Of a stretch of DNA of 10,669 bases, positions 5,397 through 10,669 are shown piece by piece. Each line of letters opens with the position of its first letter. The first letter of the stretch is position 1. Where the stretch lies: NCBI GenBank assembly GCA_012519365.1, contig JAAYQH010000321.1:1-10669 (forward strand), written 5' to 3'. The DNA comes from Planctomycetota bacterium. Lineage in GTDB: Bacteria; Planctomycetota; Phycisphaerae; Sedimentisphaerales; Anaerohalosphaeraceae. The translations under genes were made by a program, and so were the position numbers. The notes beneath the pieces are model-generated. The model was not told the DNA's origin. It did no database searches and saw only the letters and a program-made list of their open reading frames with translations.

Positions 5397-5960
5397 ATGG
5401 CCGATGCACGCAGACAACTTGACGGCGCCAGGATTCTGCTGGGAATCACCGGCGGGATCGCGGCGTACAAGGCGGCGGATTTGGCCGGCAAACTGACCGC
5501 TGCCGGGGCGCAGGTGCGAAAGATTATGACCGAAAACGCCTGTCGGCTGATTACGCCGACGTGTGTGCAGGCGGTGACAGGACAGCCGGTTTATACCTCG
5601 ATGTGGGTCGGGACAGAGGATTTTAAGATCGGCCATATCGTCCTGGCTGAGTGGGCCGATGCGGTGGTCGTGGCGCCGGCGACAGCCAATATCATGGCCA
5701 AAATCGCCGCCGGGTTGTGTGACGACCTGCTCAGTACGACGCTGTGTGTCTGCTGGGACAAGCCGGTTTTGCTGGCGCCGGCGATGAACAGCCGCATGTG
5801 GGCCAATCCCATTGTGCAGGAGAATCTGACCCGTCTCCAGCAGCATCTCAAATTCCGCACCATTGGCCCGGACAGCGGACGGCTGGCCTGCGGCACCGAA
5901 GGGGTGGGCCGAATGGCCGAACCGGCGGCAATCATCGAGGCCGTCCAACAGATGCTTTAA
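5397..5960 (+). CDS. coaC: Phosphopantothenoylcysteine decarboxylase (CoaC-type flavoprotein, standalone)
   Basis: The FMN enzyme decarboxylates 4'-phosphopantothenoylcysteine to 4'-phosphopantetheine in coenzyme A synthesis. Visible motifs are ILLGITGGIAAYKA (13-26), catalytic His80 in KIGHIVLAEWAD, the FMN/substrate segment VVAPATANIMAKIAAGLCDD (91-110), PAMN (128-131) and the substrate-clamp Cys165 in GRLACGTEGVGRM. At 187 residues it covers only the decarboxylase half; the CoaB ligase domain (about 200 more residues in fused CoaBC) is absent, and no CoaB follows in the window. The end is a clean stop right after the family's usual C-terminus, so this is a genuine single-domain form, not a truncation. 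It starts eight bases after rpoZ with no clear SD, so translation is probably coupled. Confidence 0.92.
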   Translation: MADARRQLDGARILLGITGGIAAYKAADLAGKLTAAGAQVRKIMTENACRLITPTCVQAVTGQPVYTSMWVGTEDFKIGHIVLAEWADAVVVAPATANIMAKIAAGLCDDLLSTTLCVCWDKPVLLAPAMNSRMWANPIVQENLTRLQQHLKFRTIGPDSGRLACGTEGVGRMAEPAAIIEAVQQML

Positions 5961-6035
5961 CCGATTTTTAAACTCTAACCCGCCCCTCTTTGTGACGTTC
6001 GTAGGGTCTTTTCCGCAGCAACCCATTTAATCTAT

Positions 6036-6065
6036 CGTAAAAGATTGGATATTCACGTTTTTACG
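6036..6065. promoter_or_regulatory. Operator-like inverted repeat overlapping the galactanase promoter
   Basis: CGTAAAA (6036-6042) and TTTTACG (6059-6065) are perfect inverted arms separated by 16 bases. The arms flank the -35 region and end one base before the TATAAT hexamer, the typical place for a dimeric repressor to block polymerase. The centre-to-centre spacing of 23 bases is about two helical turns. No regulator gene is in the window, so the identity of the binder is unknown. Confidence 0.42.
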
Positions 6066-6072
6066 TTATAAT
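6045..6072 (+). promoter_or_regulatory. Promoter for the GH53-GH13 unit
   Basis: A consensus-perfect TATAAT (6067-6072) lies 16 bases after TTGGAT (6045-6050), which matches the -35 at its TTG only. Transcription would begin near 6079, about 56 bases before the galactanase ATG. The poor -35 and the overlapping inverted repeat suggest a regulated promoter. Confidence 0.55.
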
Positions 6073-6134
6073 GAGAATCGGTTTTTGATGAGGGTACGGC
6101 CAAACGGTCTTGTTTTAGAAAAACCCGCCCAACG

Positions 6135-7316
6135 ATGCAAACACGAAAAGCGAATATGCCCGGCAGTGTGAAACACTCTATGGGGGGTGTGCTCTGGCTG
6201 GTTTTGACGGCGGTAGCGGCGGGGGCGTCGGGATTGCCGGCTTTTCTGGTCGGCGGCGATATTTCGATGCTGATCCATCAGGAGCAGGCGGGCGTTATCT
6301 ATCGGGACAGTCAAGGACAGCCCAAAGACCTGATTTCGCTGATGACCGAGGCCGGGTGTAACTGCTTTCGTGTGCGACTGTTTGTCCAGCCGACCGGCAG
6401 AGGCGGCGTGATTCAGGATGTGCCTTATGCCATTGCCTTGGGACGGCGTATCAAGGAGGCCGGCGGCGTTTTTCTGCTGGATTTGCATTATTCCGATACA
6501 TGGGCCGATCCGGCCCATCAGACCAAACCGGCGGTGTGGCAAGATCTGCCGTTTGACGCGTTGGTCAAGACGGTGCAGACTTATACCGCCGAGGTCATAG
6601 CGAGGTTTAAGGCCGAGGGGGTACTGCCGGAGATTGTGCAGATCGGCAACGAGATTCATCCGGGGTTTCTGTGGCCGGACGGGCGACTGGACGGGGCGGA
6701 TTCTGAGGGGTCGTGGTGTCGCTTTACGGAACTGCTGAAGGCCGCTATTGGCGGCTTGCGCAGCGCGATTGAGCCGGAAGATGAGGTACGGGTGATGATC
6801 CACATTGCCTGCGGGGGTGATTTTGACCAGACGCACTGGTTTTTCTCGCGTCTGGAACACTACGGCGTGCCTTATGATCTGATCGGGCAGAGTTATTATC
6901 CCTGGTGGCACGGCACAATGAAAGAACTTCAGGACAATCTGATGCGGACCGCCGGTACCTTCAAAAAAAACATTCTTGTGGTCGAGACGGCCTATCCCAA
7001 TCGCCCCATCGAGCCGTTTGAGGTGCGGGCCGACCGAAAAGACGCGATGGTCTGGCCGTGCAGTCCGCAGGGGCAATACGCCTTTTTGTCCGAATTGATC
7101 GAGACGGTTCGCCGCACGCCGAATCAGCACGGGCGAGGGGTTTTGTGGTGGTACCCGGAGTCGGTGCCGACTTCTCGGCCCGGCGGCTGGTATAACGGCG
7201 CGATGGCGTTGTTTGACACGGATGGGGGTGTCTTGCCGGCGATGCAAGCGTTCAGCGCGGCACAATCCGGCCGGTCGGGTGGCTTGTGCGAGGACAAACC
7301 CGAATCCGAACATTGA
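6135..7316 (+). CDS. Secreted GH53 endo-beta-1,4-galactanase (arabinogalactanase)
   Basis: GH53 enzymes hydrolyse beta-1,4-linked galactan, the side chains of type I arabinogalactan and pectin. The first 35 or so residues are a signal-peptide-like leader: basic start, hydrophobic run GGVLWLVLTAVAAGA at 17-31, then small residues, so export is expected. The catalytic domain begins near FLVGGDISM (37-45). It includes NCFRVRLF (76-83), LLDLHYSDTWADP (114-126), the acid/base Glu173 in VQIGNEIHPGFLWP (168-181), QSYYPWWHG (252-260), the nucleophile Glu284 in LVVETAYP (281-288) and GVLWWYP (335-341). The 393 residues fit a single-domain member. No convincing SD precedes the ATG at 6135, and starts at 6156 or 6180 are also possible. 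No transporter or sugar-utilisation genes accompany it. Confidence 0.9.
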   Translation: MQTRKANMPGSVKHSMGGVLWLVLTAVAAGASGLPAFLVGGDISMLIHQEQAGVIYRDSQGQPKDLISLMTEAGCNCFRVRLFVQPTGRGGVIQDVPYAIALGRRIKEAGGVFLLDLHYSDTWADPAHQTKPAVWQDLPFDALVKTVQTYTAEVIARFKAEGVLPEIVQIGNEIHPGFLWPDGRLDGADSEGSWCRFTELLKAAIGGLRSAIEPEDEVRVMIHIACGGDFDQTHWFFSRLEHYGVPYDLIGQSYYPWWHGTMKELQDNLMRTAGTFKKNILVVETAYPNRPIEPFEVRADRKDAMVWPCSPQGQYAFLSELIETVRRTPNQHGRGVLWWYPESVPTSRPGGWYNGAMALFDTDGGVLPAMQAFSAAQSGRSGGLCEDKPESEH

Positions 7317-7325
7317 ACAAGTCAC

Positions 7326-7330
7326 GGAGA
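7326..7330 (+). promoter_or_regulatory. Ribosome-binding site deciding the amylase start
   Basis: GGAGA lies eight bases before the ATG at 7339 and a few bases after the galactanase stop. The open frame extends back to an ATG at 7213 inside the galactanase gene, but that start has no comparable site and would add residues unlike amylases. Confidence 0.65.
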
Positions 7331-7338
7331 AAATCACG

Positions 7339-8586
7339 ATGGCTGCGGCACTCTATGCGGGCAAGACGGGTGCAATCCTTCTGCAGGGCTTCCACTGGAC
7401 ATCGAACGAGCATTCCTGGTACCGGATTCTTGCCGAGATGTCCGGAGATATTCAGGCGGCCGGGTTTGACTATGTGTGGTTCCTCCCGCCGTCGGCCAGT
7501 GCCGACCCGCATGGCTATTTGCCGACCGAATGGTATAATCTAAACAGCAAGTACGGCACGCAAGACGAGCTAAAGACCGCCATCGCCGCGCTGCGGAAAG
7601 GCAAGCGGTCGGTTGAAGCGATTGCCGATGTGGTGGTCAATCATCGGTGCGGGGTAAAAGACTGGGCGGATTTTCAAAATCCGCATTTTGCCCCCGATGG
7701 GACAACCGACCCGAAGGCCATCGAAGAGGCCAACCGAAAAGCGGTAGTGCAGGAGGATGAATGGAAAGAGGCCGGCGGTAAACCGGCGGGTTCGTCTGAT
7801 ACCGGAGAACAGTTCAACGGCGGCCGCGATTTGGATCATACCAATCCGCTTGTGCAGCAAGCGATCATCAAATGGCTCCAGTGGCTCAAAAAAGAAATTG
7901 GGTTTGTTGGCTGGCGGTGGGATTTGGTCAAGGGCTATCATCCGCGGTTTGTGGGACTGTATAACGATGCCACCCAGCCAGCGATTTCAGTGGCGGAGTT
8001 TACCGACAGTGAGCCGCTGCCGCTGGTCGATTGGATCAATCGTACCTATGGCAAGCCGGACGTGGACGGCGGACCCGACCGCACCGGAGGCAAGAGCTGC
8101 GCGTTTGATTTTCCCACTCGCGGTTTTTTGAAAAGGGCATTTGAGCAGAACAACTATGAATTGCTCAAGAGTGTAGAGGGGCGGTGTCCCGGACTGATCG
8201 GCCATTGGCCGGCGATGGCGATGACGTTTCTGGACAATCACGACACCGAGCCTGCCAACCATAACGATCCGTATCCAACCGAGCGTGTTGCGGCCGGCTA
8301 TGCGTATCTGCTGACCCATCCGGGAAAGCCATGTGTGTTTTGGCCGCATTTGTTTGACCGGGGGCAGGCCTTGCGAAAAACAATTTTGTCGCTGATTCAA
8401 TTGCGCCGTCGAGCGAGGCTGCACGCCGAAAGCGGCGTTAATATCCGGCTTGCCCAAACGGACCTTTATGCGGCTGTGATCGACGACAAAATCGCCCTGA
8501 AACTCGGTCCGGCGCCGTGGCAACCGGACGGCGACGACTGGCAGCCTGCCCTTGATGGGGATGACTTTGCCGTCTGGAGCCGGTAG
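7339..8586 (+). CDS. Plant-type alpha-amylase (GH13, subfamily 6-like), no signal peptide
   Basis: The protein should cleave internal alpha-1,4 bonds of starch, glycogen or maltodextrins. It shares the plant-amylase layout: ILLQGFHWTS (13-22), YVWFLPPSASADPHGYLP (45-62) and region I ADVVVNHRC (96-104). The nucleophile is Asp195 in VGWRWDLVKGY (190-200), the acid/base Glu220 in SVAEFTD (217-223), and the transition-state Asp302 in TFLDNHDTE (296-304). Then come GYAYLLTHPGKPCVF (320-334) and a C-terminal beta domain ending FAVWSR. Its 415 residues are close to cereal amylases without their leader. The mature-like start directly before the barrel, with no hydrophobic leader, implies cytoplasmic location. 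It begins 22 bases after the galactanase and probably shares its promoter. Confidence 0.9.
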   Translation: MAAALYAGKTGAILLQGFHWTSNEHSWYRILAEMSGDIQAAGFDYVWFLPPSASADPHGYLPTEWYNLNSKYGTQDELKTAIAALRKGKRSVEAIADVVVNHRCGVKDWADFQNPHFAPDGTTDPKAIEEANRKAVVQEDEWKEAGGKPAGSSDTGEQFNGGRDLDHTNPLVQQAIIKWLQWLKKEIGFVGWRWDLVKGYHPRFVGLYNDATQPAISVAEFTDSEPLPLVDWINRTYGKPDVDGGPDRTGGKSCAFDFPTRGFLKRAFEQNNYELLKSVEGRCPGLIGHWPAMAMTFLDNHDTEPANHNDPYPTERVAAGYAYLLTHPGKPCVFWPHLFDRGQALRKTILSLIQLRRRARLHAESGVNIRLAQTDLYAAVIDDKIALKLGPAPWQPDGDDWQPALDGDDFAVWSR

Positions 8587-8615
8587 GGTTCGGTTTACAC
8601 CTGTCAAGAGGGGGG

Positions 8616-9707
8616 TTATTCTTTTCGCCAAGTGCGCAGGGCATCGAGCAGGGTTTGCATATCGTCGGGCAGGGGGGCCTCGAAGTGCATTCGCTGTTGG
8701 GTGGTCGGATGGGTCAGTTCCAGCTGCCAGGCGTGCAGGGCGCAGCGTGCCATCAGCGGCTGTTCGGGGGCGGCATCACGGTCTTCGATTTGCCAGGGAT
8801 AGACAATTTTCCCGCCGTACATTTCATCGGCGACAATGGGGTGTTTTAACCACGACAGATGAACGCGAATCTGATGCGTGCGTCCGGTTTTCAGATCGAG
8901 TTTGACCAGCGCATAGCCGCGGAAGGTCTCCAGGACTTCGTAAAACGTGACGGCTTCTTTGCCGATATCGTGGCGGACGGCGAATTTCTCACGGACCAGC
9001 GGATGGACGCCGAGCGGCTGACTGATGCGATCGGCGGTCAGTTCCGGGACGCCGTGAATAAGGGCGATGTATGTTTTCTTGACGGTGCGTTCGGCAAACT
9101 GGCGGCTCAGCTTCCAATGGGCGGTGTCCGTCTTGGCCACGACCAGACAGCCGGTGGTGTTGCGATCCAACCGATGAACGATGCCGGGACGCCGATCGTC
9201 GCCGCCGCCGGAGGACAGTTTTTGAAAGTGATAGACCAGCCCGTTGACCAGCGTGCCGTTTTTATAGCCGCGTGCCGGATGAACGATCAGGTTGGCTTGC
9301 TTGTTGAGGACAAGCAGGTCCTCGTCCTCATAGAGGATGTCCAGCGGGATGTCCTCCGGTGTCAGCTCGCGCAGTTCCCGCGGCGGCAATATCAGATCGA
9401 CCCAATCACCGGGATTGAGCTTGCAACTGGGCTTGGCCGGGCGGCCGTTGACGTTGACGCCCTGTTCGACGATGAGTTTTTGCAGGCGCGTTCGACTAAA
9501 CTGGCTAAATCGGCCGGTCAGATATTTGTCCAGTCGGCGATGTTTCAGGTTGGCACCCACCCGAAACCGTAACTCCTGACCGGCCAATTCTTCGGACTGG
9601 TCTTCGTCCATCGGCATGTTCTCATCGGCGAAGGCTTCATCCGGCGACGTGAGAGCAGGCCGTGTGGGCTGGTCATCTTCAAATTGCGGCAAGTCAGAAG
9701 GAATCAT
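8616..9707 (-). CDS. rluD: RluA/RluD-family 23S rRNA pseudouridine synthase
   Basis: Enzymes of this family isomerise specific uridines of rRNA to pseudouridine; RluD acts on helix 69 of 23S rRNA. An S4 RNA-binding domain spans about 47-110 (RRLDKYLTGRFSQFSRTRLQ). The catalytic domain has YEDEDLLVLNKQANLIVHP (126-144), the catalytic Asp181 in GIVHRLDRNTTG (175-186), KTYIALIHG (211-219) and KTGRTHQIRVHL (273-284), then HPIVADEMYGG (289-299). It is 363 residues, longer than the usual 300-330, because of an acidic Pro/Glu/Asp-rich extension of about 45 residues. The RluD assignment, rather than another RluA subfamily, is likely but not certain. AGGA lies 13 bases upstream of the ATG, and GAAAG/CTTTC between them could loop out and shorten that gap. 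The gene converges on the amylase with only 29 bases between them. Confidence 0.92.
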   Translation of the reverse strand: MIPSDLPQFEDDQPTRPALTSPDEAFADENMPMDEDQSEELAGQELRFRVGANLKHRRLDKYLTGRFSQFSRTRLQKLIVEQGVNVNGRPAKPSCKLNPGDWVDLILPPRELRELTPEDIPLDILYEDEDLLVLNKQANLIVHPARGYKNGTLVNGLVYHFQKLSSGGGDDRRPGIVHRLDRNTTGCLVVAKTDTAHWKLSRQFAERTVKKTYIALIHGVPELTADRISQPLGVHPLVREKFAVRHDIGKEAVTFYEVLETFRGYALVKLDLKTGRTHQIRVHLSWLKHPIVADEMYGGKIVYPWQIEDRDAAPEQPLMARCALHAWQLELTHPTTQQRMHFEAPLPDDMQTLLDALRTWRKE

Positions 9708-9792
9708 GAAAGGTTCACTTTCCTGCTTTATTCGATATCAATATCACTGGTCCGCAGGCCTTTCCGAGAGTCGCCCTTCAGGGGTGTGATTT

Positions 9793-9822
9793 TTGACATA
9801 AGGTTTTTTATTTTAATATGTT
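9793..9822 (+). promoter_or_regulatory. Promoter-like sequence reading toward the structured element
   Basis: A consensus TTGACA (9793-9798) is followed after 18 bases by TATGTT (9817-9822, four of six). The spacer is an A/T-rich run. A transcript would start near 9829, about 18 bases before the structured element, and read away from rluD toward the 3' end of the TPR gene. No convincing plus-strand protein gene lies downstream. Confidence 0.45.
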
Positions 9823-9846
9823 ATCTTGTTTTTACCGAATGCTCCT

Positions 9847-9897
9847 GTGGGCCAATTTTTGCCCCGATGAGTTCGGAGGTCGCAAAGACCGGCCCAC
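9847..9897 (+). ncRNA. Candidate structured RNA with a three-way junction
   Basis: A closing stem pairs GTGGGCC (9847-9853) with GGCCCAC (9891-9897) through seven perfect pairs. Inside it are two more perfect hairpins: CCGA/TCGG (9864-9867 with 9873-9876, TGAGT loop) and GGTC/GACC (9878-9881 with 9887-9890, GCAAA loop). The second hairpin abuts the closing stem directly, which favours coaxial stacking, and a ten-base single strand (9854-9863) joins the closing stem to the first hairpin. The upstream promoter-like sequence argues for the plus strand. The CGCAAAG of the second loop recalls the c-di-GMP-I riboswitch, but its GGGCAAACC partner is missing. I do not recognise the family, and expression is unproven. 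Confidence 0.4.
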
Positions 9898-9898
9898 T

Positions 9899-9950
9899 GC
9901 GTTTTGAATGACCCGTTCAGCACCAATCGATGCCCGGCGTTTTGAATGAC
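9899..9950 (+). repeat. Two copies of GCGTTTTGAATGAC, 38 bp apart
   Basis: The identical 14-base sequence occurs at 9899-9912 and 9937-9950, immediately after the structured element. The sequence between the copies is unique, and there are only two copies, so this is not a CRISPR array. It could be a pair of protein-binding sites or the trace of a small duplication. Confidence 0.65.
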
Positions 9951-10061
9951 ACCGCATCAACAGTTTTATTTGCCTCATACTTTAGAAAATGCCCAAGACG
10001 GTGTGTTTTAGCCCGTCGCGTGTTGACCATCGAAATTGTTTTGGATGTTATTCTTCCGGAT

Positions 10062-10669
10062 TCAGTTTTGTTCGTCATCCGGGGTCGCTTGCGGCTGCTC
10101 GGTACTATCCTGCTCGCTTGAATCGGGAGCATTGGAAGCATCGCCAAGAAACTGCGGCGTTGCCGGGGTAATGGCATCCAGCGACGGCGGGGTCTGAAAA
10201 ACCGAAGCCGGGTCAGGAAGTGTCCCCTCCGGCAGCGCGGGTTGTTCTACCGGAGCGGGCGCAAAAACAACCGTCTCAAGGTTTTGATTTAACGCCGCCA
10301 GTCTTTTTTGTGCTTTGGCCGGGAAGGCGGTGGCTGCGAATTCCTCCGAATTCATAATCTGCTGATAAATCTCCGCCGCCTGATCGCGCTGCCCCAGTTC
10401 CTCGGCGCACAGCCCCAGCCCCAGTTTGGCCATGGCCTTAAGCGTCGGCGAGGCGGCCGAGGCCAACGCCTTTTCATAGGCCTGTCGGGCCTGCTCAATG
10501 CGTTCGTTTATCTGTTCGGTGCCAATCAGTTCGGGCCGCACGTGCAATTCCGCCCGCAGGGCCTGGGCGGCCTTGATTAGCGCCAAAGCACGCAGGTCGG
10601 GGTTGTCGGTGTGCTCGGCCTGATCCATCAGGGCATTGGCGTTGACAAGCAGGGCGTTGATGGCGGTCT
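10062..10669 (-). CDS. Tetratricopeptide-repeat protein, C-terminal part (start lies beyond the window)
   Basis: The frame is open to the right edge, reading ACC GCC ATC AAC and on into the first methionine codon at 10628-10626, so that methionine is internal and the gene is 5'-partial here. About 200 codons are visible. They are helical and alanine-rich with TPR-like pairs: LRALALIKAAQALRAELH, then INERIEQARQAYEKALASA, then LKAMAKLGLGLCAEELGQRD with AAEIYQQIM. After about residue 130 of the visible part there is a low-complexity tail rich in Pro, Ala, Thr, Gln and Asp, ending DDEQN. TPR proteins act as protein-interaction scaffolds; the partner is unknown. If the unseen N-terminus has a membrane anchor it could be an envelope protein, but that cannot be judged from this window. 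Confidence 0.75.
   Translation of the reverse strand, partial: TAINALLVNANALMDQAEHTDNPDLRALALIKAAQALRAELHVRPELIGTEQINERIEQARQAYEKALASAASPTLKAMAKLGLGLCAEELGQRDQAAEIYQQIMNSEEFAATAFPAKAQKRLAALNQNLETVVFAPAPVEQPALPEGTLPDPASVFQTPPSLDAITPATPQFLGDASNAPDSSEQDSTEQPQATPDDEQN

Larger units (their letters stand above)
9708..10061. other. Intergenic region with promoter-like, structured and repeated elements
   Basis: The gap lies between two minus-strand genes, with the rluD start at its left and the TPR-gene end at its right. I see no credible coding gene in it. The plus strand holds a promoter-like pair (9793-9822), a three-way-junction inverted-repeat structure (9847-9897) and two copies of a 14-bp sequence (9899 and 9937). 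The minus strand should hold the rluD promoter, but no hexamer pair stands out. CGCCCTTCAGGGGTG (9772-9786) resembles the pheA leader hairpin sequence. Confidence 0.6.

Noticed and set aside
6066..7337. 423-codon minus-strand open frame opposite the galactanase gene
   Set aside because: The peptide is Arg/His/Pro-rich with no domain logic, which is typical antisense shadow of a GC-rich gene. The plus strand encodes clear GH53 catalytic motifs.
7213..7338. ATG at 7213 as the amylase start
   Set aside because: It lies inside the galactanase gene without a ribosome site, and the added residues are Arg-rich and not a signal peptide.
8587..8615. Bidirectional terminator between the convergent amylase and pseudouridine synthase genes
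   Set aside because: The 29-base gap has no inverted repeat with a T run. Termination must occur inside a neighbouring gene or by Rho.
9864..9890. Hammerhead ribozyme or c-di-GMP-I riboswitch identity for the structured element
   Set aside because: CCGATGA differs from the hammerhead CTGATGA core, and there is no GAAA or cleavage triplet in place. For c-di-GMP-I the CGCAAAG motif is present, but the GGGCAAACC half and the GAAA-capped hairpin are not.
9846..9900. A tRNA gene
   Set aside because: There is no T-loop GGTTCGA, the acceptor-to-acceptor span is too short, and there is no anticodon-arm geometry.
9930..10121. Plus-strand 63-residue open frame downstream of the structured element
   Set aside because: No ribosome site, overlap with the 3' end of the TPR gene on the other strand, and no recognisable features. 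A 14-codon frame from ATG 9867 was dismissed for the same reasons.

Overview
The window looks like ordinary chromosome from a Gram-negative-type bacterium of moderate to high GC, most likely a planctomycete and possibly the Phycisphaerae branch. This taxonomic guess is inference. It rests on the style of the omega subunit, a CoaC that is separate from CoaB, the tpiA-secG-yicC-gmk-rpoZ-coaC order, and GC-rich genes separated by short AT-rich gaps. No rRNA or tRNA gene is present to settle it.

Layout. At the left edge (about 1-127, minus strand) lies the end of an IS3-like insertion sequence, with the first 11 codons of its OrfA. It abuts and truncates a minus-strand L-threonine aldolase gene (123-692), which keeps its 5' half but lacks the PLP-lysine half. 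After an AT-rich divergent gap comes a plus-strand housekeeping block. pheA (chorismate mutase / prephenate dehydratase with ACT domain) and tpiA each have a plausible promoter and a GC-rich leader hairpin. They are followed by secG, yicC, gmk, rpoZ and coaC, closely spaced and probably largely co-transcribed. This is the widely conserved yicC-gmk-rpoZ-coa cluster joined to the equally common tpiA-secG pair.

A new promoter with a perfect TATAAT and an operator-like inverted repeat (6036-6072) precedes a two-gene carbohydrate unit. Its first gene is a GH53 endo-beta-1,4-galactanase with an export signal. Its second is a plant-type (GH13_6-like) alpha-amylase without one. Convergent to it on the minus strand is an RluA/RluD-family 23S rRNA pseudouridine synthase with an acidic N-terminal extension. 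Further right is the 3' end of a TPR-protein gene that runs off the window.

The 354-bp gap between those last two minus-strand genes (9708-10061) is the least ordinary stretch. On the plus strand it has a TTGACA promoter-like sequence, a compact three-way-junction inverted-repeat structure (9847-9897) and a 14-bp direct repeat. It could encode an undescribed small structured RNA, but there is no direct evidence of expression. Nothing else in the window suggests a new defence or mobile system.
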